From NCBI GenBank assembly GCA_018268465.1, contig JAFDWN010000013.1, positions 19,377-83,376 of the forward strand: a stretch of 64,000 nucleotides of DNA, read 5' to 3'. The notes under the pieces are model-generated. The model had not been told where the DNA came from and did not search any database. It was given only the letters and a program-made list of their open reading frames with translations. Below, in pieces: positions 16,064 through 24,698 of this stretch. The first letter of the stretch is position 1; each line of letters begins with the position of its first letter. This DNA is from Actinomycetota bacterium (GTDB taxonomy: Bacteria > Actinomycetota > Actinomycetes > Mycobacteriales > Mycobacteriaceae). A program made the position numbers and the translations under genes.

Positions 16064-18621
16064 TCGTGACCCTGCAACAACCCACCCTGGCGGTGACCGA
16101 CAACCTGCGCTGGACCCGAAGCGGAGTCGTCTACGCCGAATGGCTGCTCGCAGCGCTGCCGAACGGGCACGAGGAACGCAGCGAGAAAACCCGGATCGAC
16201 AACCAACACCGGCACCTGTTCTCCGACCTCGGCACGACGATTCTGACCAGCGTGGTGGCACCGATCGCCATCCCAACGATTGCCGAGAAGATCACCTCCT
16301 CGGCACGGCGGGCCGCGCACCGCTACGCGGCCGCCCACCGCGCCGCTTCCACTCCCCCACCACGAAGCGACTTCCTAACGCTGTTTCCCGACGCCGCGAT
16401 CGAAGCCTCCGCACGGCTCGCCGAGATCGAAACACAGGATCCGCCGCCGGCCGAGCGCCTGCACTGGTTGTCAGTCCCGCTGTGCGGCCCCGCCCGCGGC
16501 GGAGACCTCCCCGACGGCTACCAGCCCACCGCCAAAGATGTCCAAGCCTTCACCACGCTCGCCGCCGACACTCAGCGCAAAATCCCCGGGATCTTCCGAC
16601 CCCAACGCGTCAGCGAGCACCAGATGCACTGGCTTTGGGAGCGCAGCCACACCCGTGGCGTCGACTACCGCGCATACCTCAAGGCGCTCAACGGTTCCGA
16701 ACCCAATCCTTCGGCCCCACGGCCTTTCCCCCACCGCGCCGCCAGCGCGCACTCAGTCCGCCGGCGCCGCGGCTTTCGGCTCGACGGAGAACTGGACCCA
16801 CGGCTCTCACGCGCAGTCAAGGTCGGATTTCCCGACAGCGACATTCCCCCGAGCTACCAAACATTCCTGCTCGTCGACGACTACCCAGCCAAGCTGGCCT
16901 GGCCAGGCGTCGCCGACCAAGTGTTCGCGCTACTCAATCACTTCGAGGGCACCGGTGTCGACTACACCCTGCACACCTGGGTCCGCAACCGCGCCGACGC
17001 CCTCGCACACAACGCGAGCTCGCTCAAGCAGCTGGCCGAGCAGATGGACGAACGCGACAGTGAAGTGAGCTTCGCGCAGAACTTCCTCGTCACACGCGGC
17101 CAGCAGCTCGCCCAATACAACACCCACCTGGAAGCCAATCCGGCCGAGACCGAAATCCACTTCTGCCCGATCATCGCAGTGTCCGCCCCCAGCTACGAGG
17201 AACTGCGCGACCGCGTCCAAGACGTCCACCGCACATTCAAAGACATCCCCATCAAGCTCGTCGACCCCGCCGGCGCCCAAGAAGAAGCCTGGGCCGCCTG
17301 CCAACCCGGGTACGCCCCCCAGCGAGTGACCGCTGACTACACCCATGTCACCGCCACCGACAACTTCTCCAAGTTCACACCGATCACCGCGGCCAAGATC
17401 GGCGACGACGCCGGGCCCTGCATCGGCGAATGCCGGCTATCCGGGTTCCACGAACCGGTCTACTTCGATCTGCTCGGCGTCACGGAGAAAAACAAATCCG
17501 CCAGCTTCGCGTTGGTCGGCGACCTCGGCTCCGGCAAGTCGGTGCTGCTGAAAGTCTTCGGCGGCCTCACCGTCGACCACGGCGGCCAGGTGTTCGCCAT
17601 CGACCGCTCCCCTATGGGCGAGTACGTGTCATTCGCCGAATCCGTAGCCAACGCGGTCGTCATCGATCCGACCAACCCCCAGTACACCCTGGACCTGCTG
17701 CGGGTGGTGCCCGGCGCCGACGTCGCCGAACGCATCCTGCCCGTCCTCATGCGCCTCTTCCAGATCAAATCGGGCAGCCCCGAATCCACCCTGCTGTCTG
17801 ACCTCATTGAGCCGAACTACCGGGCACGCCACAAGATCAAGGGCCTACCCGAACTCGTCACCCACACCGCCAACCTGGTCCGCAACCCGAGCCTGGCCAC
17901 CGGAGCCGTCGCCGATGCCCCTCCCGCGGTGATCGCGAAAGTCGCCTCCCAACTCCGGTTCTGGTCGCAACGCACCTACGCCCGTGTCCTGTTCGCCAAC
18001 GACCTGCCACCGCTGCCACTGGACGCCCCGTTCGTGGTGCTGCGCACCAACAGACTCTCGCTGCCCGAGGAGAAGAGCAGCCTCGCCGACGATCCCACCA
18101 AACTCTTCGGCGACGTCATCTACACACTGTTCGCCACCATCGCCCGGCAGGTACTGTTCTCAGAGCCCGACGACCCCAATCCTCGCTTCGGACTGTTCCT
18201 GCTCGACGAAGCCCGCCATCTGACCCGGTCGGCCATCGGGGACGGGATCATCGAGGACTTCGTCATCGACGGCCGCAAACACGACTGCGCGATCGGGCTG
18301 GCCTCCCAAGATCCCGCGCACTTCCGACGGTTCACCTACCTCATCCCGACCCTGTTCCTGTTCCGCCAGGTCGACGAAACGCTCGCCACCGAGGAACTAC
18401 GGATGGCCAGCAAGGACGCCGCCCGCGACCGAAACCTGGTCAAGCAACTGATGACCGACACAAGCCCCGGGACCGGCGAAGACGGCGAAACACCTCCCGA
18501 GCGGCGCGGCGAATGCCTGATGAAAGACATCCGCGGCCGCCTCGTCGAGATCAAAATCAAACTCCCGGCCCGCGGCGAGCGCGCCGCCGCGGTGAGCACG
18601 ACCCCGGGAGCAGCCGCATGA
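16060..18621 (+). CDS. virB4: VirB4-family T4SS ATPase
   Basis: 853 aa from ATG 16060 (ATGA overlap with TcpE). Residues 1-430 form the VirB4 N-terminal region; the C-terminal half is a RecA-like motor with Walker A VGDLGSGKSVLL near 487-498, Walker B FGLFLLDEARHL near 711-722, and a late DIRGRLVEIKIKLP end. VirB4 is the universal, hexameric energiser of conjugative T4SS. Around residues 308-328 it carries NASSLKQLAEQMDERD, a segment also found in a small orphan gene at 57861. Operon with TcpC and TcpE upstream, VirB6-like downstream. Confidence 0.95.
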   Translation: MIVTLQQPTLAVTDNLRWTRSGVVYAEWLLAALPNGHEERSEKTRIDNQHRHLFSDLGTTILTSVVAPIAIPTIAEKITSSARRAAHRYAAAHRAASTPPPRSDFLTLFPDAAIEASARLAEIETQDPPPAERLHWLSVPLCGPARGGDLPDGYQPTAKDVQAFTTLAADTQRKIPGIFRPQRVSEHQMHWLWERSHTRGVDYRAYLKALNGSEPNPSAPRPFPHRAASAHSVRRRRGFRLDGELDPRLSRAVKVGFPDSDIPPSYQTFLLVDDYPAKLAWPGVADQVFALLNHFEGTGVDYTLHTWVRNRADALAHNASSLKQLAEQMDERDSEVSFAQNFLVTRGQQLAQYNTHLEANPAETEIHFCPIIAVSAPSYEELRDRVQDVHRTFKDIPIKLVDPAGAQEEAWAACQPGYAPQRVTADYTHVTATDNFSKFTPITAAKIGDDAGPCIGECRLSGFHEPVYFDLLGVTEKNKSASFALVGDLGSGKSVLLKVFGGLTVDHGGQVFAIDRSPMGEYVSFAESVANAVVIDPTNPQYTLDLLRVVPGADVAERILPVLMRLFQIKSGSPESTLLSDLIEPNYRARHKIKGLPELVTHTANLVRNPSLATGAVADAPPAVIAKVASQLRFWSQRTYARVLFANDLPPLPLDAPFVVLRTNRLSLPEEKSSLADDPTKLFGDVIYTLFATIARQVLFSEPDDPNPRFGLFLLDEARHLTRSAIGDGIIEDFVIDGRKHDCAIGLASQDPAHFRRFTYLIPTLFLFRQVDETLATEELRMASKDAARDRNLVKQLMTDTSPGTGEDGETPPERRGECLMKDIRGRLVEIKIKLPARGERAAAVSTTPGAAA

Positions 18622-20747
18622 AGCGCAACCCATTCCGCAGCGCCGCCCGAGCCTGGCGCCGCATTGTGCTGCTGCTGACCCCAGCGATGATGAGCATCAT
18701 CAACGCGGCCCCCGCGTGGGCTGGCACCGGTGCGACCGCGGCCATCCTGTGGATCGGAGTCACCGACAGTGCGCACGTGCCACTCGGCTCCTACGGCTTG
18801 TCGCTGAACAACGGCTCACTCACCGACCCCGCCGCCGCACCGCCAGCGCTGAGCATGCATTGGTTCTACAGCCTGTTCCTCGGCATCATCGCCACCCCGA
18901 TCTGGCTGGTGAACAACGTCCTGTCCTTCAAGTGGCTCAAGGTCATCTCACAGCCATTCGACTTCATCGGCCACCAGCTGACCGTGATGGTGCACAACCC
19001 CGTGGTGCTGACCGCGATCGGCCTGATCGCCGCGGCCATAATCGCGGTGACCTTCGCGCTCGGCAAAGTCGGCAAAGCGGCCGCGCAGATCACCACAGCC
19101 ATCCTGCTGGCCTACATCTCGATCGCCCTGGCCAACAAACCGGTCAGCGAGCTACTCGGCCCCAACGGCGCACTCACCATGGGCCGCGACATCGGCGTCG
19201 AAATCAGCAGCGAGCTGTCCGGAAAACCCCTAGAAGGTCAACAAGCGGTGGACTCGCTGTCGCAGTCGCTCGCCGACCACTTCGCCCGCACCCCCACCCT
19301 CATCTGGAACTTCGGCCAAGACCTCGACGCACCGCCCTACAACTGTGGCCAAGCCTGGTCGACGGCCATCACCAGCGGCCCGGTCGACAAAGTCAAAGAC
19401 GCCGTCGCCCAGAACTGCCCGAACGGCCAAGACCTCCACGACTACGCCATGAGTGATCCCACCAGCAGGAAAATCATCGCCTTCGTCGCGATCATCTTCG
19501 CGCTGGCCGTAGCGATCGTCTTCACCTACCTCTGCGTCCAGGTCGTCATCCTCGCCCTATCGGCGGTGTTCTGGGCCATCGTCGGCATCGTCGCCCTCAT
19601 CACCGGATGGATCCCTGGCGGCAGCCAAAACCTTGCGCTCAAAGCCGCCCTCGACGCGGTGTTCTCCTTCGCCGGCATGACAGGGATGGTCGCCATCGTC
19701 GGTCTCACCGGCACACTCGCCGGTGCCATGTTCTCCGCGGCCGGCGGCGACCTCGTCGTCGCCATGCCACTGGTCTCGCTGATGCTTGTCGCGATCTTCA
19801 TAGCCCTACGCAAGGTCCGCAAAGGCATCCTCAAAGCCCGCGAACGCACCGTCCGAGCCCTCCAACGGTTCAACGGATCCCAGGGTGAAATATCCGGAGC
19901 CACAAACATTCTCGAACGCCTCGACCCGCTCACCGCAATCCCGAACGCGACCCACCGAGTCACTAGCCTCGCCCGCCACGGCGCGACCACTGCCGCCAAG
20001 CTCGGCATCGCCGCAGCAGCCCCCGAAGCTGCCCCCTTCCTCGGAGCTGCCGACCAACTGCAGAACAGGGCGAGCATCAAGAACCTCAGAGGATCGCGCC
20101 GATCCAAGTCCGACACATCACATCAGAAGACCGACACACCACCTCAGGAGACACCTGCCGCCACAGAACTTCAGACGCCGGCATGGGACGCCGACACCAT
20201 CGAGGTAGGTGACCGCATCCGTTACTCGGGCGGTTGGGACGTCGTCGCCAAGGTCAACGACAAGTCCGTGCGACTGGTCGACCTGGACGATCGGCTGCCC
20301 TTCGATCAGATCGACGAGGTCACAACCAGCGGCGGCGCCGCGGTGCGCGTAGTCACTGGCCAGCGGTCGATCGTCGACCAGGTCACCGCCGCGGGCGCCC
20401 ACAACGGCTATTCCCAATCCGGAGCACCGGCGCCGCCAGTCAATAGCGGTCAGGCGCCCGTCGCCCCCACCCTGGCCGGCCCCCCTGAACCTACGCTGCC
20501 GCACGCCGCGAGCGTCGCCGAACACCGGCAGCGATTCCCGCACCTGTGCGGAGCTCAGACCACCCGTGGCGGCTACTGCATCAACGCTGCGGACTCCTGC
20601 CCGCACCACTCTCATGCCCCGACGCCCATCCACCCGGCGATCGCCGCCCTCGCCCGCTCCAGCCAGGACGCGCCGAAGATCGATGATCCGGACGCCATGC
20701 CGGAGTTCTACGCCGACATCAGGGCCGAACTCATGGGCCGGAGGTGA
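18618..20747 (+). CDS. VirB6/TrbL-like polytopic T4SS channel protein
   Basis: 709 aa, ATG 18618 overlapping the VirB4 stop (ATGA). A signal-like helix (residues 14-35, ending PAWA) is followed by at least six further transmembrane helices, including SLFLGIIATPIWLVNNVLSF, VVLTAIGLIAAAIIAVTFAL, IIAFVAIIFALAVAIVFTYL and two close-set late helices up to about 400. The remaining 300 residues are soluble: a charged region, a small SH3-like stretch DTIEVGDRIRYSGGWDVVAK and a Cys/His cluster (HLCGAQTT...YCINAADSCPHHSH). Topology and position fit VirB6/TrbL. The long zinc-binding-like tail is unusual. Confidence 0.85.
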   Translation: MKRNPFRSAARAWRRIVLLLTPAMMSIINAAPAWAGTGATAAILWIGVTDSAHVPLGSYGLSLNNGSLTDPAAAPPALSMHWFYSLFLGIIATPIWLVNNVLSFKWLKVISQPFDFIGHQLTVMVHNPVVLTAIGLIAAAIIAVTFALGKVGKAAAQITTAILLAYISIALANKPVSELLGPNGALTMGRDIGVEISSELSGKPLEGQQAVDSLSQSLADHFARTPTLIWNFGQDLDAPPYNCGQAWSTAITSGPVDKVKDAVAQNCPNGQDLHDYAMSDPTSRKIIAFVAIIFALAVAIVFTYLCVQVVILALSAVFWAIVGIVALITGWIPGGSQNLALKAALDAVFSFAGMTGMVAIVGLTGTLAGAMFSAAGGDLVVAMPLVSLMLVAIFIALRKVRKGILKARERTVRALQRFNGSQGEISGATNILERLDPLTAIPNATHRVTSLARHGATTAAKLGIAAAAPEAAPFLGAADQLQNRASIKNLRGSRRSKSDTSHQKTDTPPQETPAATELQTPAWDADTIEVGDRIRYSGGWDVVAKVNDKSVRLVDLDDRLPFDQIDEVTTSGGAAVRVVTGQRSIVDQVTAAGAHNGYSQSGAPAPPVNSGQAPVAPTLAGPPEPTLPHAASVAEHRQRFPHLCGAQTTRGGYCINAADSCPHHSHAPTPIHPAIAALARSSQDAPKIDDPDAMPEFYADIRAELMGRR

Positions 20748-20754
20748 CCGGCGA

Positions 20755-21981
20755 TTGACCACCACCATTAAGACAGCTTTGACCGCGGCCCTAGTAGCCC
20801 TGCTGTTCATGCTCGCCCTGCCAATCGCGATCACCATGATGGCCCTGCCAGGCCAGGGAACACAGCAGTTCTTCGCGACATGCACCGCGGCGCTCGGCAT
20901 CCGCGGGGCGATCGTGGCGAACCCCCCCGGTGACGCCCCATCGGCGCAGGAAGTCCTGTTGAAGATCGACCAGACCGCCACAACACTGGGGTTCGGCAGA
21001 CAGGGGGCAACCGTGACCGCGGCGATCGCTATGCGCGCAACTGGGCTGGCCAACGCCGCCAACGCCGCCAACGCCGACACGCAGCGCTATGCGCATAGCG
21101 CGGTTCTCAACGCCGGCGCCGGCGCCCTCGGACTTCCACTATCCTGGGGCACCGCCGCCGAGCTCATGACTCCCGAGGTGTCCACCGCGCTGGCCCTCGA
21201 CAATATGGTTGACGGCGAACCCCGTTGGCGCGACACAGATCCCAGCCAACTGGCGGCGCAAATCACAGGGCTGACGGCCGAAGACTTCACCCAGCATGTC
21301 GCCGACGCCCAAGCCCGCCTGGCGACGCTCCCCGCGCCAGCCGAAACCTCAACCCCCGCCACCGCACTGACTTCAGCCGCTCCAACCACCACCCAGCAGA
21401 CAGCAGCGCCCGCACCCCCGACCACACCCGCGCCAACCTCAACGGCCACCACGGTGCTCAACCCGGACCAGGCCAGCGCGGCCATGTCCACCGCTCCCGC
21501 CGCCGCAAACTGCCTACACGCACTGACCACGCCGCTACCGGCTGCCGCGCCCCGACACAACCCCGCCGGACCCGACATCGCCGCAGCCGCCCAACGCACT
21601 GTGGGTACCGACCAGACCGCCACCGCCACCGCCGCACCAGCCGCGACCACCGAGCCCATCCCGGCGCAACCGAGCACCCCGCCGGCCAACATCACCAGTT
21701 CCGCAGAATTCGTCGCCTCGATCCTGTCAAGCACACTAGGAACCACCATCCCCACCACCATCGCCGAACAGTTGCAGATCGGATACCGCGTGGTCGCCGA
21801 CCCCGAACCGGGCGACGCCGTCTACATCGACATCAGTGCAAGCACCGGCCCACACCTGGCTGGCATCGCCGTCGACGCCGACACCATGGTCACTGTGCTG
21901 CCCGGGCACCCCGCGCCGGAATGGACCCGCATCGGGCCGAATCGCGTGATCCGGCGCATCGAAGGGGGCCCCGCCGCATGA
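20755..21981 (+). CDS. secreted protein with degenerate NlpC/P60-like C-terminus
   Basis: 408 aa from TTG 20755, preceded by GGAGGTG at 8 nt; this start is preferred because the upstream frame lies inside the VirB6-like gene. A transmembrane or signal helix (TALTAALVALLFMLALPIAI) is followed by a helical region of about 130 residues, a long Ala/Pro/Thr linker (210-310), and a 90-residue domain with PEPGDAVYIDIS and HLAGIAVDADTMV, matching the second half of NlpC/P60 domains. The catalytic DCSGL is missing (EFVASIL-type sequence instead), so it is probably non-catalytic. The stop overlaps the next start by ATGA. Confidence 0.75.
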   Translation: MTTTIKTALTAALVALLFMLALPIAITMMALPGQGTQQFFATCTAALGIRGAIVANPPGDAPSAQEVLLKIDQTATTLGFGRQGATVTAAIAMRATGLANAANAANADTQRYAHSAVLNAGAGALGLPLSWGTAAELMTPEVSTALALDNMVDGEPRWRDTDPSQLAAQITGLTAEDFTQHVADAQARLATLPAPAETSTPATALTSAAPTTTQQTAAPAPPTTPAPTSTATTVLNPDQASAAMSTAPAAANCLHALTTPLPAAAPRHNPAGPDIAAAAQRTVGTDQTATATAAPAATTEPIPAQPSTPPANITSSAEFVASILSSTLGTTIPTTIAEQLQIGYRVVADPEPGDAVYIDISASTGPHLAGIAVDADTMVTVLPGHPAPEWTRIGPNRVIRRIEGGPAA

Positions 21982-23390
21982 CCCAACCGTCCGCGCCCAT
22001 CGCCACCGCCGAAGAACCGGCCACCAGCGACGCCGAGAACCCCTCCACCGCGAACCCTCCACGCACCACGCAGGCCCCCGGTCAGTCCGACGGCCCCGTG
22101 CCGGTCAAACCACCACCGCTGCCCGGCGCCGCGGCACCAACCACACCACCATCCACCGCAGCTTCTCCTGCCGCGCCGGGCACCACGACACCAAACACCC
22201 AGAGCCCCAATGGCACCGGAACCGTCCCGGCCACCCCCGGAACCACCACCACCGGCGACACCAAACTCAAAGACGGCAAAGAGGATTCGGAAACCGACCA
22301 CAAGGGCGACCACAACGCCGACAGCGACTCCGACAGCGACGCATCAGCCGACACCCCACCGGATCCAGGCCCGTCACCAGACGCCCTCGGCCCACTGGCC
22401 AATCTCGGCCCACAGCTGGCCAGCCCGCTCATCAACGCCGCCACCGGGATCCCCGCGGCCGCACTCCAGGGCGCCGGAAGCCTCATCCCGGCACTCGCAT
22501 CAGCCGTCATGCCCCAACTCGCCGCGCTCGCAAACCAACTCGGCACCGGCGCACCCCCCGGAATCCCCTCCGGCCGCGTCAACACCAACGGCGCCGACAG
22601 TCTCGCCGGCCCCCTGGGCTCCCTAGTAGGCGAAGGCCCTGCCGCCGACGCGGCCCGCAACAAGAACGAGGCCCTGGCCCGCCAAGTCGGCGCGATGCGC
22701 GACGTCGAACGCCAACTCGGCGAGATCCTCGGCCTGTCCTCGGCCCGCACCGAAGGCGACCGCGCGAAGATCCAAGGCGTCATCGACGACGTCGAAACCG
22801 CCCTCATGTCGGCCGGCGTCCAAGGCGACACGCCCGAAGCGCAGACCGCGGTCATGACGGCAATGCGCAAAGCACTCGACGAGGCCGGCAGCGTGGTCAG
22901 CTCCGCTGCACGCGACAAACTCACCGACGCCCAGTTCGTCCGATCGCTCATCCACAACTACCTGGCCGCGGCAGGCTCGACCGACTCGCTGCAAGCGGGA
23001 GCCTCCGGCAGCGGCGCCGGGGCCAACGCCGCACGTATCGCTCATGATGCGCTCGGCCTCCCCTACGTCTGGGGCGGAGGCGGCGCACTAGGCCCCACCG
23101 GCGGCGGATTCGACTGCAGCGGCCTCACCCAGTGGGCCGTCGCCCGCGCATCCGGCGGCCGCGTGATCCTGCCCCGCACCACCTACGAGCAGATTCACGC
23201 CGGAACAGCCGTACCTCTCAACGCACTCGCTCCAGGCGACCTGATCTTCTCCAACTGGTCCTCACCCGGCGTCCCCGAACACGTCGCCATCTACATCGGG
23301 AACGGGCAAGTCATCGAAGCGCCGCAGCGAGGTGTCCCGGTGCACATCAGCAACCTGCCTTCCGGCGCGCAAGCCCGCCGCGTTCTATAA
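21978..23390 (+). CDS. NlpC/P60 peptidoglycan hydrolase of the conjugation apparatus
   Basis: 470 aa. Disordered Pro/Thr N-terminus (1-150), a helical middle region (about 210-330, charged, coiled-coil-like), and a complete C-terminal NlpC/P60 domain: PYVWGGGG, FDCSGLTQ with the catalytic Cys, LAPGDLIFSNWS and PEHVAIYIGNGQVIEAP with the catalytic His. Such enzymes cleave peptide cross-links so that the transfer channel can pass the wall. There is no clear signal peptide, so export may be by the T4SS or an ESX system. Its NlpC domain is closely similar to that of the gene ending at 38607. Confidence 0.9.
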   Translation: MTQPSAPIATAEEPATSDAENPSTANPPRTTQAPGQSDGPVPVKPPPLPGAAAPTTPPSTAASPAAPGTTTPNTQSPNGTGTVPATPGTTTTGDTKLKDGKEDSETDHKGDHNADSDSDSDASADTPPDPGPSPDALGPLANLGPQLASPLINAATGIPAAALQGAGSLIPALASAVMPQLAALANQLGTGAPPGIPSGRVNTNGADSLAGPLGSLVGEGPAADAARNKNEALARQVGAMRDVERQLGEILGLSSARTEGDRAKIQGVIDDVETALMSAGVQGDTPEAQTAVMTAMRKALDEAGSVVSSAARDKLTDAQFVRSLIHNYLAAAGSTDSLQAGASGSGAGANAARIAHDALGLPYVWGGGGALGPTGGGFDCSGLTQWAVARASGGRVILPRTTYEQIHAGTAVPLNALAPGDLIFSNWSSPGVPEHVAIYIGNGQVIEAPQRGVPVHISNLPSGAQARRVL

Positions 23391-23429
23391 CTGAACAAGC
23401 ACCCACAGTCAGGAAAGGCCTCATCGCCA

Positions 23430-24248
23430 ATGATCGCCACCAACGACGAACAGGCCACCACCGATGGCTTCGAGATCAGCGTCGACGAAGGCGCCTATCT
23501 CGTCGAACACCTCGACCTCAGCGGCCGCTTGCCCGAAGTCCTCGCCTTGTACATTCCCATGACCGGCCCCGACCTCGCCGAACCGTGGAAACAGCTGCAG
23601 CGAGATCGCCTCACCGAACGTGGCCTCCTCACCGCCAACGGCACACTTCCCGAGGTCGCCAGCCTGGTACGCACCATCGCGCACGCGGAAGAGACACTCG
23701 CGATCCGGATCATTCCGCTCCACGAGCCCAACACCATGCTGCGCGTCGCGATCGCGACCCGATTCGGCCAGTACGTCGTCGCCAGCCGCACCTGCCATAT
23801 GCTGCTGGTACAACGCGTGCCCGCGGCCGACTGGCTCGCCGCCACCACAGCAGTGCTCGCTGTCAACCTAGGCGCCCTCGAACCGGCCCCCTTGAGTGAT
23901 CTGATCCACCTCACCGCCGCTGAAGCGGCACGCATCGCTGACACAGCCCCCGGCCACGCCACCGACCGACTCATCGAACACGGCCTCACCCCCCATGACG
24001 CCGCGATCCTCAACGCCTCCTCCAAACCCGACGTTGTCACAGAAATCACCGCACTGCGCCGCGTCGACGACGTCACCCGCCGCACCAAAACCGCAGTGTC
24101 CCTCCTCGACACCGAGAACCACGGACGCGTCCTCGCCTGGCCTCGCGTCGGCATAGACCGCCAAACCCACCTGACCTACGCCCCGATGTCCAACCAACGC
24201 CTCGACGGCGCACTCCGTGCACTGTGGGCCTCACTCGACGACCGCTAA
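23430..24248 (+). CDS. espG: EspG-family ESX secretion-associated protein
   Basis: 272 aa, RBS AGGAAAGG. The fold pattern matches EspG, the cytosolic chaperone that binds PE/PPE proteins for type VII export: N-terminal DGFEISVDEGAYLVEHLDL with a long helix, central TMLRVAIATRFGQYVVASRT strand pair, and a C-terminal Ala/Leu helical part ending PMSNQRLDGALRALWASL. It sits between T4SS genes in the same direction. Its presence implies that plasmid-encoded or host ESX substrates are handled together with conjugation; no PE/PPE gene is visible in this window. Confidence 0.8.
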   Translation: MIATNDEQATTDGFEISVDEGAYLVEHLDLSGRLPEVLALYIPMTGPDLAEPWKQLQRDRLTERGLLTANGTLPEVASLVRTIAHAEETLAIRIIPLHEPNTMLRVAIATRFGQYVVASRTCHMLLVQRVPAADWLAATTAVLAVNLGALEPAPLSDLIHLTAAEAARIADTAPGHATDRLIEHGLTPHDAAILNASSKPDVVTEITALRRVDDVTRRTKTAVSLLDTENHGRVLAWPRVGIDRQTHLTYAPMSNQRLDGALRALWASLDDR

Positions 24249-24444
24249 GTTCTCGGCACGCCACCTACGAGGCGCTGACCGCCTGGTTGGTACAGCGGAT
24301 CTGTTCGACCGGTAGCCGTTCCGAACGGGAGCCGCGCGTTTTCCGGGGACGCCTTCTCCTGTAAACGGCGGGCGCCGTCGTAACACTGCCTCTCCGAGGA
24401 GCCAAAACCGCTGCAGGACAACCTATAACGCCCTGATTAGGTGG
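24249..24444. other. short intergenic gap
   Basis: No gene seen. It carries the upstream part of the regulatory region for the next operon. Confidence 0.5.
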
Positions 24445-24485
24445 TCCTCTTGAGAACGGCGCGATCGGCCTCAAAAGTGGATGAG
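24443..24485 (+). promoter_or_regulatory. leaderless promoter with conserved -35 box (copy 3)
   Basis: GGTCCTCTTGAGAAC ends at 24457, 28 nt before the GTG at 24486. The -10 position (AAGTGG) does not match the CGTC form. This box fixes the start of the next gene. Confidence 0.5.
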
Positions 24486-24698
24486 GTGAGATCACCGCTG
24501 TTCGTTCGCCTCGCCGCCGTCGCCAACTCGCCGCGTCCGCGGCCTAAGCCGGTCCGCGAATTCCACGTGCCCGCAGAGCAGCTCCCCCAGCAGGTTCTTG
24601 ACCGGTTGCGCCACCCCAGTGCGCCTACCTACGTGGTGACCTGGGACCGCACCGCCCGTGACGCCGTTTTTCGACCCAGCGAGGTTCATCTGAGGTGA
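24486..24698 (+). CDS. small protein preceding the coupling ATPase
   Basis: 70 aa from GTG 24486; the frame is open upstream but the conserved promoter box places transcription start at this codon. Basic N-terminus, then VREFHVPAEQLPQQVLDRLR and TYVVTWDRTARDAVF. No family recognised. The stop overlaps the ATPase start by GTGA, so it is translationally coupled to it and may be an accessory subunit of the coupling protein. Confidence 0.7.
   Translation: MRSPLFVRLAAVANSPRPRPKPVREFHVPAEQLPQQVLDRLRHPSAPTYVVTWDRTARDAVFRPSEVHLR

Noticed and set aside
16140-17063. 307-codon frame inside virB4
   Set aside because: Arg/Pro-rich shadow of virB4.
22082-22957. 291-codon minus-strand frame inside the NlpC gene
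   Set aside because: Antisense Ser/Pro/Ala shadow of a low-complexity region.
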